In this document: positions 8,491-18,394 of the stretch, piece by piece
How the letters are laid out: every line of letters starts with the position of its first letter
Position numbering within the stretch: position 1 is the first letter of the stretch
DNA from: an uncultured Streptococcus sp.
GTDB lineage: Bacteria > Bacillota > Bacilli > Lactobacillales > Streptococcaceae
Assembly: GCA_934215455.1 (NCBI GenBank)
Contig: CAKPZX010000010.1
Span: forward strand, 1-40,626
Direction of reading: 5' to 3'
Length of the DNA: 40,626 nucleotides
The notes under the pieces: model-generated
Databases searched by the model: none
Seen by the model: the letters and a program-made list of their open reading frames with translations, nothing else
Told to the model about the DNA's origin: nothing
Program-made: the position numbers and the translations under genes

Positions 8491-9840
8491 ATGAAATTTG
8501 TGAAACAATTTGAAAATAAAAAGGTTCTTGTATTAGGTTTGGCTAAGTCAGGCGAGTCAGCTGCCCGTTTGTTGGATCGCTTAGGAGCGATTGTGACCGT
8601 CAATGATGGCAAACCTTTTGAAGAAAATCCAGCAGCACAAAGTTTACTGGAAGAAGGGATTAAAGTTGTGACAGGAGGTCACCCTCTGGAATTGTTGGAT
8701 GAAGACTTTGCAGTCATGGTCAAAAATCCGGGAATCCCTTATTCTAACCCAATGGTTGAAAAAGCGCTTGAAAAAGGCATTCCCGTCCTCACTGAAGTAG
8801 AATTGGCCTATCTGATTTCGGATGCGCCAATTATTGGGATTACAGGATCAAACGGAAAAACGACGACGACAACCATGATCGGAGAAGTCTTGACGGCTGC
8901 TGGCCAAGGTGGTTTATTGTCTGGGAATATCGGTTTTCCAGCTAGTCAAGTTGCACAAACAGCAACAGAAAAGGACGTTCTGGTCATGGAATTGTCTTCT
9001 TTCCAATTGATGGGAATTGAAGCCTTCCATCCAGAGATTGCAGTGATTACCAACCTCATGCCGACCCATATCGACTATCATGGTTCTTTTGAAAATTATG
9101 TAGCTGCTAAATGGAATCTTCAAAAGAATATGACAGAAAAAGATGTCATTGTCTTGAACTTCAATCAAGACTTGGCCAAGGAACTCGCTACAAAAACCAA
9201 GGCAAGGGTCCTTCCGTTTTCAACGGTCGAAAAAGTGGATGGGGCTTATTTGGAAGATGGACTTCTCAAGTTTAAGGGAGAAGCTGTCATGCGTGCAGAT
9301 GAACTGGGTGTTCCAGGTAGTCACAATATAGAGAATGCCTTAGCAACGATTGCGGTCGCAAAAGTCCGTGGTGTGGAGAATCAGGTCATTAAAGAAACCT
9401 TGTCGGCCTTTGGAGGAGTGAAACACCGCCTTCAATATGTGGATGAAATTCAAGGTGTCAAATTCTATAATGATAGTAAATCGACCAATATTTTAGCAAC
9501 ACAAAAAGCCCTTTCTGGTTTTGATAACAGCAAGGTGATCTTGATTGCAGGGGGGCTCGATCGTGGCAATGAATTTGATGAATTGGTGCCTCACATTACT
9601 GGTTTAAAGGAAATGGTGATTCTAGGGGAATCAGCTCCTCGAGTGAAACGCGCAGCAGATAAAGCTGGCGTCCCTTATGTCGATGCGGCAGATGTAGCGG
9701 ATGCTACAAAGAAAGCCTTCGACTTGGCTAGCCCCGGAGATGTTGTCCTACTAAGCCCGGCTAATGCCAGCTGGGATATGTATCCGAATTTTGAAGTGCG
9801 TGGGGATGAATTCCTTGCTACAGTAAAAGGGTTGAAATAA
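8491..9840 (+). CDS. murD: UDP-N-acetylmuramoyl-L-alanine–D-glutamate ligase
   Basis: Cytoplasmic Mur ligase adding D-glutamate to UDP-MurNAc-L-Ala in peptidoglycan precursor synthesis. The 449-aa length is normal. It has an N-terminal Rossmann-like UDP-binding domain, the ATP-binding loop [12 protein letters not shown] at about 115–126, the central-domain histidine region (PTHIDYHG), and a C-terminal domain with YNDSKSTN and [10 protein letters not shown]. First gene of the murD–murG–divIB operon, with murG starting 1 base after its stop. Confidence 0.97.
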   Translation: MKFVKQFENKKVLVLGLAKSGESAARLLDRLGAIVTVNDGKPFEENPAAQSLLEEGIKVVTGGHPLELLDEDFAVMVKNPGIPYSNPMVEKALEKGIPVLTEVELAYLISDAPIIGITGSNGKTTTTTMIGEVLTAAGQGGLLSGNIGFPASQVAQTATEKDVLVMELSSFQLMGIEAFHPEIAVITNLMPTHIDYHGSFENYVAAKWNLQKNMTEKDVIVLNFNQDLAKELATKTKARVLPFSTVEKVDGAYLEDGLLKFKGEAVMRADELGVPGSHNIENALATIAVAKVRGVENQVIKETLSAFGGVKHRLQYVDEIQGVKFYNDSKSTNILATQKALSGFDNSKVILIAGGLDRGNEFDELVPHITGLKEMVILGESAPRVKRAADKAGVPYVDAADVADATKKAFDLASPGDVVLLSPANASWDMYPNFEVRGDEFLATVKGLK

Positions 9841-9841
9841 G

Positions 9842-10924
9842 ATGAAAAAAATAATGTTTACTGGTGGGGGAACCGTGGGACATGTGACCCTTAATCTCCT
9901 CTTGATTCCAAAATTTATCGAAGATGGCTGGGAAGTTCATTATATTGGGGACAAAAAAGGAATCGAATACCAAGAGATCAAAAAGTCTGGCTTAGACGTG
10001 CGATTCCATTCAATTGCAACGGGGAAATTGCGTCGCTATTTCTCTTTCCAAAATATGATGGACGTGTTCAAGGTAGCTTGGGGAACGCTCCAGTCCATTG
10101 CAATCCTGCTTCGTGTGCGTCCACAAGTTCTCTTCTCAAAAGGGGGATTTGTCTCGGTGCCACCAGTGATAGCAGCTAGACTCACGCGTGTCCCTGTCTA
10201 TATCCATGAGTCCGATCTTTCTATGGGATTGGCCAATAAAATTGCTTATAAATTCGCCACCAAGATGTACACGACTTTTGAGCAAGCTCATGGTTTGACA
10301 AAGAGTGCGCATATCGGTGCGGTAACCAAGGTTACAGATCATGTTCCGACAACTTCTGAAGAATTAGAAGAAAAAACAAAAGGTTTCCGAAAAGACTTGC
10401 CGACCCTTCTCTTTGTCGGAGGATCTGCTGGTGCGCGTGTCTTTAATGAATTTGTGACAGAGCACCAAGCAGAGCTCTTGCAGCACTACAATATCATCAA
10501 TTTGACGGGTGATTCAACATTGAATCAGGCTGAGGGCGGCTTGTATCGAGTGGATTATGTAACGGATCAGTATTTGCCCATGCTCCAGAAGGCTGATTTA
10601 GTGGTGACTAGAGGTGGAGCCAATACCTTATTTGAACTCTTGGCCATGAACAAACTCCATCTGATCGTACCGCTAGGAAAAGAAGCCAGCCGTGGCGATC
10701 AGATTGAAAATGCCCAATATTTTGTGGATAAAGGTTATGCAGAGCAATTGCAGGAAGATCAATTGACGCTCGAAACCTTTAATGAAACCATTCAAGAAAT
10801 GTTGAAGCAAAGCCAAGTCTACCACCAAGCAATGGAAAAATCGACAGAGCTCCTTTCACTAGACGATTTTTATGGCCTGCTTCAAAAAGATATCAGTAAG
10901 GGAAAAGATGACGGACGACAATAA
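9842..10924 (+). CDS. murG: UDP-GlcNAc:undecaprenyl-PP-MurNAc-pentapeptide GlcNAc transferase
   Basis: Membrane-associated GT-B glycosyltransferase that makes lipid II from lipid I. At 360 aa it is normal length. The N-terminal glycine-rich loop is TGGGTVGH, the streptococcal form of the usual GGTGGH. The C-terminal donor-binding region contains [16 protein letters not shown] and the RGDQIENA motif. The gene overlaps divIB by 17 bases. Confidence 0.96.
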   Translation: MKKIMFTGGGTVGHVTLNLLLIPKFIEDGWEVHYIGDKKGIEYQEIKKSGLDVRFHSIATGKLRRYFSFQNMMDVFKVAWGTLQSIAILLRVRPQVLFSKGGFVSVPPVIAARLTRVPVYIHESDLSMGLANKIAYKFATKMYTTFEQAHGLTKSAHIGAVTKVTDHVPTTSEELEEKTKGFRKDLPTLLFVGGSAGARVFNEFVTEHQAELLQHYNIINLTGDSTLNQAEGGLYRVDYVTDQYLPMLQKADLVVTRGGANTLFELLAMNKLHLIVPLGKEASRGDQIENAQYFVDKGYAEQLQEDQLTLETFNETIQEMLKQSQVYHQAMEKSTELLSLDDFYGLLQKDISKGKDDGRQ

Positions 10925-12119
10925 AAAAACGCCAACGGATGACAAAATTACAGAATTGTCAGCCTGGCAAAAAAGAAACAAAGAATATTTAGAAAAAAAA
11001 GCGCTTGAAAAAGCGGAAGAAGCTGAAAAAGAGGAAACTGAAAGCGAAGAAGCACAAGAAGACGAAAACCTTTCAGAAAAAGAAACAGCTTCCGTCTCAG
11101 AGGAAGAATCTGAAGAAATAGAAGAGTCTGAAGAGGAAAATGAATCTGAGGCCGAAGAGGATCCAGATGCGGATGGAGAAGGTTCAGAAGGAGAAGAGGA
11201 TGATCCGGCTGTAGAGGAGCTAGGTCCTTCAGAGAAGCAAGAGAAAAAGCCTTCATTCTTTAAAGGTTTGAAGACGAAAAAGCCAAAGAAGGAACCGACA
11301 GTGGCAAAACGCCATATCTATCGTGCCCTTCCGGTTATCGGAATCAGCTCGATTGTCGCCCTTCTCTCAATTTACTTTTTAAGCCCCTTATCCACACAGA
11401 AAATAATTGAATTTTCAGGGAACAAGGCGGTTGATCAGCAACTCTTGTATGAAAAAAGTCGCATCAAAGAGGAAGATTATACTCTGACGACCTTCCTTCA
11501 TAAATCGGTCTATGAACAAAATATGAAAACGGCTAGTCCGTGGATCAAAGAAGTGCACATGCATTATCAATTCCCAGTGACCTTTAAAGTCAATGTCGTG
11601 GAACACAAAGTGGTTGCCTATTATGTGACTGGAGAAGACCACTATCCAGTATTGGAAAATGGAGAAGTAGTGGAGACAGTAACTCCAGCTTCGGAATTGC
11701 CGTCCTCCTATATTAGCTTAAAATTCTCAGATCGAGAATTGGTTAGACAATTTGTCCAAGAAATGAAGTCTATTTCTTCTTCCATTACGGATAAAATTGT
11801 TTCGGTTGATCTGACACCAAGTAAGGTCACCAAGGATCTGGTGACCATCACCATGAAAAACGATAATAAAATCTTGGTGCCTGTTTCCCAAATTACCCGC
11901 AAGCTTCCTTATTATAAGGCTATCAGTAAGCAATTAGACGATGCTTCGACTATCGATATGGAGGCTGGAGTTTTCAGCTATAGTGAACAATCCATTGCAG
12001 ATGCCAAAGAGCAAGCTGAAAAAGAAAAGGCTGAAAGTACAGAAAATCATGATGAACATTCTGAGGAAGCAAGCCAAGAACAGAATCCAGAAGGAGAGAA
12101 TTCTTCTGGGAATGAGTAA
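10908..12119 (+). CDS. divIB: Cell division protein DivIB (FtsQ)
   Basis: Bitopic septal protein that forms the DivIB–FtsL–DivIC complex and connects the divisome to septal peptidoglycan synthesis. The 403-aa form starts MTDDNKK; AAGGGA lies just upstream. The reading frame extends 12 codons further up but without better signals. The cytoplasmic N-terminus is unusually acidic and low-complexity (about residues 30–125, mostly E, S and D). A Lys-rich juxtamembrane stretch, one transmembrane helix (about 148–168), a POTRA domain and the beta domain follow, and then a charged tail. The acidic segment is longer than in Bacillus but common in streptococci. Confidence 0.93.
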   Translation: MTDDNKKTPTDDKITELSAWQKRNKEYLEKKALEKAEEAEKEETESEEAQEDENLSEKETASVSEEESEEIEESEEENESEAEEDPDADGEGSEGEEDDPAVEELGPSEKQEKKPSFFKGLKTKKPKKEPTVAKRHIYRALPVIGISSIVALLSIYFLSPLSTQKIIEFSGNKAVDQQLLYEKSRIKEEDYTLTTFLHKSVYEQNMKTASPWIKEVHMHYQFPVTFKVNVVEHKVVAYYVTGEDHYPVLENGEVVETVTPASELPSSYISLKFSDRELVRQFVQEMKSISSSITDKIVSVDLTPSKVTKDLVTITMKNDNKILVPVSQITRKLPYYKAISKQLDDASTIDMEAGVFSYSEQSIADAKEQAEKEKAESTENHDEHSEEASQEQNPEGENSSGNE

Positions 12120-12175
12120 AGCCCATAAATTATCTCAAATAATTGAAGAAAAAATGTCCATTTTAGGCTTCTTTG

Positions 12176-12184
12176 TGATATAAT
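12176..12184 (+). promoter_or_regulatory. ftsA extended -10 promoter
   Basis: TGATATAAT is an extended -10 with a perfect hexamer at 12179–12184. The start site is near 12191, giving an untranslated leader of about 70 bases that contains a small TTGGA/TCCAA hairpin. It lets ftsA–ftsZ be transcribed independently of murD–murG–divIB. Confidence 0.7.
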
Positions 12185-12261
12185 GAAGTTTGGATAGTTC
12201 CAACTAAAAGGGCTATAAATAGATGTAAAGTGAAAACAAATAAAGAGAGAGGACTGGTGTA

Positions 12262-13650
12262 ATGGCTAGAGACGGCTTTTTTACAGGTTTAGATATCGGT
12301 ACTAGTTCAATAAAAGTATTGGTGGCAGAACATGTCAATGGAGAAATGAATGTAATTGGAGTCAGCAATGCAAAAAGTGCTGGCGTCAAAGATGGAATTA
12401 TAGTAGATATCGAAGCTGCTTCAAATGCAATTAAAAATGCAATCAGCCAAGCTGAAGAAAAAGCAGGGATTTCAATCAATCTAGTCAATGTTGGGTTGCC
12501 TGCAAACTTACTACAAATCGAAGCAACTCAAGGAATGATTCCAGTCACAAGTGATTCGAAAGAAATCACAGATGCAGATGTTGAAAATGTTGTCAAATCT
12601 GCACTCACAAAAAGTATGACACCGGATCGTGAAGTAATCACCTTCATTCCTGAGGAATTCACAGTAGATGGATTCCAAGGAATCCGCGATCCACGCGGAA
12701 TGATGGGGATCCGACTTGAAATGCGTGGCCTTCTTTATACAGGACCTCGTACAATCTTGCACAATTTGCGTAAAACCGTTGAACGTGCAGGCTTACAAGT
12801 TGAAAACATCATCATTTCACCGCTTGCAATGATCAAGACAGTCTTGAATGAAGGCGAACGTGAATTCGGAGCAACGGTGATCGATATGGGTGGTGGCCAA
12901 ACAACGGTGGCGTCTGTTCGTAGCCAAGAACTTCAATTTACAAATATCTACCAAGAAGGTGGCGATTATGTTACCAAAGATATTTCTAAAGTATTGAAAA
13001 CTTCTCAAAAATTGGCAGAAGGCTTGAAGTTCAACTACGGTGAAGCCTATGTGCCATCTGCTGGAAACGAAGTCTTCCATGTGGAAGTCATCGGTGAAGT
13101 AGAGCCAGTTGAAGTGACTGAGAAGTACTTAGCTGAAATCATTTCAGCACGTATCAAACACATCTTTGAGCAAATCAAGCAAGACCTTGAGAGAAGACAT
13201 TTGTTGGATCTTCCTGGAGGTATTGTGATTATCGGTGGAGGCGCGATCCTTCCTGGTGTTGAAGAATTGGCTCAAGAAGTCTTTGGTGTAAATGTGAAAT
13301 TGTTTGTCCCAAATCAAATTGGAATTCGCAATCCAGCTTTTGCCCATGTAATTAGCTTGTCTGAATATGCAGGCAATTTGACAGATGTGGATATTATTGC
13401 TCAAGCTGCGGTTCATGGAGACGAAGTCTTGCGTCAACAACCAATTCAATTTGATCGTCCAGTGCAACCACAAGTACAACCACAACCTGCTGGTCCAGCA
13501 CAACCGGTAGTACCTGCATACAATGCTGAGAAGATTGAATCTCCAGTGGATGCTCAAGAAATTCCAGCAGCAAGCAATGATAGCAAAAAAGAACCAAAAA
13601 CTACATTCACAGACCGAATGAAAAATTTGATCGGTAATATGTTTGATTAA
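12262..13650 (+). CDS. ftsA: Cell division protein FtsA
   Basis: Actin-like ATPase that tethers FtsZ filaments to the membrane at midcell. At 462 aa it has the phosphate-1 motif (LDIGTSSIKV, residues about 9–18), the 1C and 2 subdomains, and the phosphate-2 motif (VIDMGGGQTTVA, about 205–216). A Pro/Gln-rich linker leads to a C-terminal amphipathic helix (FTDRMKNLIGNMFD) that is the expected membrane-targeting sequence. An AGAGAGAGG ribosome-binding site precedes the ATG. Fifteen bases separate it from ftsZ. Confidence 0.97.
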   Translation: MARDGFFTGLDIGTSSIKVLVAEHVNGEMNVIGVSNAKSAGVKDGIIVDIEAASNAIKNAISQAEEKAGISINLVNVGLPANLLQIEATQGMIPVTSDSKEITDADVENVVKSALTKSMTPDREVITFIPEEFTVDGFQGIRDPRGMMGIRLEMRGLLYTGPRTILHNLRKTVERAGLQVENIIISPLAMIKTVLNEGEREFGATVIDMGGGQTTVASVRSQELQFTNIYQEGGDYVTKDISKVLKTSQKLAEGLKFNYGEAYVPSAGNEVFHVEVIGEVEPVEVTEKYLAEIISARIKHIFEQIKQDLERRHLLDLPGGIVIIGGGAILPGVEELAQEVFGVNVKLFVPNQIGIRNPAFAHVISLSEYAGNLTDVDIIAQAAVHGDEVLRQQPIQFDRPVQPQVQPQPAGPAQPVVPAYNAEKIESPVDAQEIPAASNDSKKEPKTTFTDRMKNLIGNMFD

Positions 13651-13659
13651 GGAGTGTAA

Positions 13660-14931
<1,272 letters not shown>

Positions 14932-14933
14932 TC

Positions 14934-15602
14934 ATGAATCTGGTAGAGAATGCTGATCTTGTTCGGCAACAAGTAGAAACAGCAAGAAACAAAGCTAACC
15001 GTCAAGATCAAGTGAATGTGATAGCTGTCACCAAGTATGTGGATGTTGCCACAACAGAAGCACTGGTGAAAACAGGTATCCAACATATCGGTGAAAATCG
15101 TGTCGATAAATTCCTAGAAAAGTATCAAGCTCTAAAAGAGTATGATCTCACTTGGCACTTGATTGGGAGCCTCCAACGGCGGAAAGTAAAAGACGTGATC
15201 AATCTAGTCGATTACTTTCATGCCTTGGATTCGGTGAAGCTGGCTCAAGAAATTCAAAAGCGAGCAGAACACCCAATCAAGTGTTTCCTCCAAGTGAACA
15301 TTTCTGGTGAAGAAAGTAAGCATGGATTTGCACCCGATGAACTGGATGATGTTTTAGCGGAAATCGCACAGCTGGACAAAATTGAAATTGTTGGTTTAAT
15401 GACGATGGCTCCTTTTGAGGCTAGTCAAGAAGAGTTGCAGGATATTTTTTCAAAAACTCACCAACTTCAGAAACAACTAGAAAAGAAACAATTAAAAAAT
15501 ATGCCTTTTTCAGAACTAAGTATGGGTATGAGTCGTGACTTTGAAGTAGCCATTGCGAACGGAGCGACTTATGTTAGAATTGGGACATCATTTTTTAAAT
15601 AG
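14934..15602 (+). CDS. ylmE: PLP-binding YggS/YlmE family protein
   Basis: A 222-aa TIM-barrel PLP-binding protein of the YggS (PLPBP) family, involved in vitamin B6 and amino-acid homeostasis rather than known catalysis. The PLP lysine is K34 in AVTKYV, followed by the GENRVDKFLEK signature. The C-terminal SMGMSRDFEVAIANG phosphate-binding motif is also present. It starts 2 bases after the ftsZ stop. Its place inside the division cluster is conserved in Firmicutes. Confidence 0.93.
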   Translation: MNLVENADLVRQQVETARNKANRQDQVNVIAVTKYVDVATTEALVKTGIQHIGENRVDKFLEKYQALKEYDLTWHLIGSLQRRKVKDVINLVDYFHALDSVKLAQEIQKRAEHPIKCFLQVNISGEESKHGFAPDELDDVLAEIAQLDKIEIVGLMTMAPFEASQEELQDIFSKTHQLQKQLEKKQLKNMPFSELSMGMSRDFEVAIANGATYVRIGTSFFK

Positions 15603-15611
15603 GAAAGAACT

Positions 15612-16241
15612 ATGTCATTAAAAGATAAATTTAACAACTTTATTGACTACTTCACAGAAGACGGTGAAGAAGTAGAAGTTCGCGAGGCAAAAGCAGCTGG
15701 GGCGGAAACTCAACCAGTTCCACAGCCACAGCCGACTCCTCAAGTGACTTCTCCACGTCCACAGATTAGTCAAAGAGAACCAGTAAAACCAAAACCGACT
15801 CCTGTCGCACCTGTTACGACTCCAGTGTCTACAGCGGCAGTGAAGGAACCTGTTTCAACAACGAAAAATACATCTGAAAATATTACTCGCTTGCATGAAC
15901 GTCAACGTGAATTGGCTGCTAATCGTGCGAATACAGATGAAAAGATTACCATTGATGTACGCTATCCCCGCAAATACGAGGAAGCGACTGAAATTGTTGA
16001 TCTATTACTATCTAATGAGAGTATCTTGATTGACTTCCAATATATGACTGAAGTACAAGCACGTCGTTGTTTAGATTATTTGGATGGGGCTCGTTATGTT
16101 TTAGCAGGAAATCTTCGTCGTGTTGCAAGTACCATGTACTTGTTGACTCCAATTAATGTAGTCGTTAACATTGAAGATATCCGCCTTCCAAATGATGTGG
16201 AAGTGACAGAATTTGACTATGATATGAAACGTAATCGTTAA
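15612..16241 (+). CDS. sepF: Cell division protein SepF
   Basis: FtsZ-bundling membrane anchor. The 209-aa protein has an N-terminal amphipathic helix ([14 protein letters not shown]) for membrane binding and a Pro/Thr/Gln-rich linker (about residues 35–90). The C-terminal SepF domain (about 112–200; [18 protein letters not shown] … [17 protein letters not shown]) dimerises and binds the FtsZ tail. AGGAAAG overlaps the ylmE stop. ylmG follows after 1 base. Confidence 0.95.
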   Translation: MSLKDKFNNFIDYFTEDGEEVEVREAKAAGAETQPVPQPQPTPQVTSPRPQISQREPVKPKPTPVAPVTTPVSTAAVKEPVSTTKNTSENITRLHERQRELAANRANTDEKITIDVRYPRKYEEATEIVDLLLSNESILIDFQYMTEVQARRCLDYLDGARYVLAGNLRRVASTMYLLTPINVVVNIEDIRLPNDVEVTEFDYDMKRNR

Positions 16242-16242
16242 G

Positions 16243-16506
16243 ATGGTTATCTTTCAATACTTATCAAATATCATTCAAATCTATTCCATCATTCTTGTCA
16301 TCTATGCCTTACTATCTTGGTTCCCTGGGGCACCTCAGAGTACTCTTGGACAAATGGTTCACCGCCTAGTTGAACCATTTTTGAGCCTTTTTAGAAAGTT
16401 ACCATTGCAGTTTGGGGGCTTGGATTTTACAGTTCTAGTAGCACTTTTGGTCTTGAACTTGATGAATCAGTTATTAGCCCGCTTGTTCCTACTTTTGATT
16501 GGATAG
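16243..16506 (+). CDS. ylmG: YggT family membrane protein YlmG
   Basis: An 87-aa protein with two hydrophobic helices (about residues 5–26 and 63–84) and the YggT signature around YALLSWFPGAP and LVEPFLSLFRKL. Family members are associated with division and nucleoid or membrane organisation; the exact role is unsettled. It sits between sepF and ylmH with minimal spacing in the same operon. Confidence 0.9.
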   Translation: MVIFQYLSNIIQIYSIILVIYALLSWFPGAPQSTLGQMVHRLVEPFLSLFRKLPLQFGGLDFTVLVALLVLNLMNQLLARLFLLLIG

Positions 16507-16512
16507 AATACG

Positions 16513-17304
16513 ATGGGACAGACAGAGATTTACCAACATTTCAATCGCGAAGATCACGAATTCATTGATCGTTGTATTGAATTGTCTGAAAGAGTGGTGG
16601 AACGCTATTCTGTTGAGGTGACGGGTTTTTTAAATCCTCATCAGGTCACTATTTTACGAAATGTCGCGGCAAGCTACCAATTACAGGTCTTTGCTTCCAG
16701 TGATGAGCAGAAAATGGAATATGCTAAGGTTATTGTTGCTCCAGATTATTACCAATTAGATCCAAATGATTTTGATCTGGCCTTATTGGAAATGGTCTAT
16801 GCTTCAAAATTTCATCACTTGACTCATTCCCAGGTACTGGGGACCATTGTTCACCAATTAGGAGTGGAGCGCAAGTCCTTTGGAGATATTCTGACGAGTG
16901 ATGGAAAGATCCAAGTATTTGTTGAACAGCGTTTTGTTCACTATTTCATGGATCACATCCAGAAAATTTCTCGGGTACCTGTTAAGCTGAGGGAAGTTCC
17001 TCTCTCTGAACAAATGATCGTAGAGGAAGAAAGCCAGCAGCGAGATATTCTCGTGTCGAGTTATCGGTTAGATAAGGTAATTGCTGGGACCTTCAAGCTT
17101 TCGCGCTCACAAGCTAGTCAGTTGATTAGTTCTGGTCTAGTGAAAGTTAACTATGCGACCACTTCCAATGTTAGCTATGCTGTAGGTCTGAATGATTTAG
17201 TCAGTGTTCGACGCTTTGGGCGTCTTAAAATTGTTTCTGAAAATGGTATTTCAAAGAGTGGAAAATATAAAGTAACTGTTGAAGTACTCTTAAGTAAAAA
17301 ATGA
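16513..17304 (+). CDS. ylmH: S4-domain RNA-binding protein YlmH
   Basis: A 263-aa protein with an N-terminal YlmH domain (about 1–170) and a C-terminal S4 RNA-binding domain (about 180–255; SSYRLDKVIAGTFKLSRSQA). Work in Firmicutes links YlmH to stalled-ribosome or rRNA functions and, in pneumococcus, to the division cluster. No catalytic motif is visible. Tight spacing to ylmG (6 bases) and divIVA (9 bases) shows co-transcription. Confidence 0.92.
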   Translation: MGQTEIYQHFNREDHEFIDRCIELSERVVERYSVEVTGFLNPHQVTILRNVAASYQLQVFASSDEQKMEYAKVIVAPDYYQLDPNDFDLALLEMVYASKFHHLTHSQVLGTIVHQLGVERKSFGDILTSDGKIQVFVEQRFVHYFMDHIQKISRVPVKLREVPLSEQMIVEEESQQRDILVSSYRLDKVIAGTFKLSRSQASQLISSGLVKVNYATTSNVSYAVGLNDLVSVRRFGRLKIVSENGISKSGKYKVTVEVLLSKK

Positions 17305-17313
17305 GGAGGAGTT

Positions 17314-18141
17314 ATGGCTCTTACTGCTTTAGAAATTAAAGATAAAACTTTTGGCGTTAAATTTAGAGGGTATGATGCGAACGAAGTAGAAGAATTTCTA
17401 GATATCGTTGTTCGCGATTATGAAGATCTTGTTCGTTTAAATCATGATCAAGAAGCAAAAATTCAAGCTCTTGAAGAACGCTTAAACTATTTTGATGAAA
17501 TGAAAGATTCATTGAGTCAATCTGTTTTGATTGCACAAGATACTGCTGAACGTGTCAAACAAGCCGCTAACGAACGTTCTGAAAATATTGTTCGTCAAGC
17601 TGAACAAGATGCACAGCACCTAGTGGATGAAGCGAAACAAAAAGCAAATGAAATCCTTCGTCATGCAACGGATAATGCCAAGAAGGTTGCCGTTGAAACA
17701 GAGGAATTGAAGAACAAGACACGCGTCTTCCATCAACGTTTGAAATCAACCATCGAAAGCCAATTGAGCATCATTGATACACCAGAATGGGATGAAATTC
17801 TTCGCCCAACTGCTATGTATATTCAAACAAGTGATGAAGCATTCCGTGAAATTGTTGAGAAAGCTTTGGGTGAATCTGTTCACCATCATCATGCAGAAGA
17901 TGATAACATTGATTTGACTCGTCAATTCTCTCCAGCTGAAATCGAAGAATTGCAAAAACGCATTGAAGCAGCGAACTTAGAATTAGGTGCGACACAAGCG
18001 TTTGAAGGTTTGAATGAAAAAGTTCAATCCGCTTTAGAAGAAGCAGAGCACGCTCGTCATGAAAATGAGGAAGTCTTTGAGGTTGAAGAAACTGTTCAAC
18101 CAGAAGATGATGCAAATCGTGAATCTGTCAATATTTTATAA
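17314..18141 (+). CDS. divIVA: Cell division and polarity protein DivIVA
   Basis: Membrane-curvature-binding coiled-coil scaffold at septum and poles. At 275 aa it has the conserved N-terminal lipid-binding domain (ALEIKDKTFGVKFRGYDANE at about 5–24, then DIVVRDYEDLV). A long central coiled coil (about 35–150) and an acidic tail follow. A HHHHAEDD stretch at about residues 190–197 is notable. A strong GAGGAGG site precedes the ATG. In streptococci DivIVA is a known StkP kinase substrate. Its stop codon overlaps a TATAAT that may be the ileS promoter. Confidence 0.96.
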   Translation: MALTALEIKDKTFGVKFRGYDANEVEEFLDIVVRDYEDLVRLNHDQEAKIQALEERLNYFDEMKDSLSQSVLIAQDTAERVKQAANERSENIVRQAEQDAQHLVDEAKQKANEILRHATDNAKKVAVETEELKNKTRVFHQRLKSTIESQLSIIDTPEWDEILRPTAMYIQTSDEAFREIVEKALGESVHHHHAEDDNIDLTRQFSPAEIEELQKRIEAANLELGATQAFEGLNEKVQSALEEAEHARHENEEVFEVEETVQPEDDANRESVNIL

Positions 18142-18142
18142 T
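18137..18142 (+). promoter_or_regulatory. Candidate -10 of the ileS T-box transcript
   Basis: A perfect TATAAT overlaps the divIVA TAA stop (18139–18141) just before the T-box leader. No good -35 is seen 17 bases upstream and it is not an extended -10, so read-through from divIVA remains a real alternative. Confidence 0.45.
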
Positions 18143-18148
18143 TTTGTA

Positions 18149-18366
18149 AAAACAGGTCCATTAATGATAGATCTAGCGAGCAGATGATGGTGGAAGATCT
18201 GCACTCCCTCTTAATGGATGATCCTTTTACAGTATTCGTTCTGAACCCTTGAGTAAGAACGGACGTTTCCCTCGTTACGGGATGAGAGGAGAAGGTCGCT
18301 TGCGACTTCTCGAATAAAGGTGGTACCACGAGCAATCGTCCTTTTTAGGATGCTCGTGTTTTTTTT
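18149..18366 (+). ncRNA. T-box riboswitch leader, tRNA-Ile responsive
   Basis: The leader has a Stem I region (AGCGAGCAGATGATGGTGGA with partner TCTGC, 18176–18212). The T-box core AAAGGTGGTACCACGAG lies around 18316–18332. The terminator is CACGAGCA (18327–18334) with TGCTCGTG (18351–18358) and eight or more T. The acceptor-pairing bases UGGU match ACCA, fitting the A73 discriminator of tRNA-Ile, and ileS lies directly downstream. ATC at 18221–18223 is a possible specifier, not proven. Low charged tRNA-Ile should raise ileS expression. Confidence 0.93.
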
Positions 18367-18394
18367 ATAGCTTTTAAATCAATAAGGAGACACA

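Noticed and set aside
10948..11256. Leucine/proline-rich antisense frame opposite the divIB N-terminus
   Set aside because: It is the complement of the acidic GAA/GAG-rich region of divIB, so the composition is a by-product.
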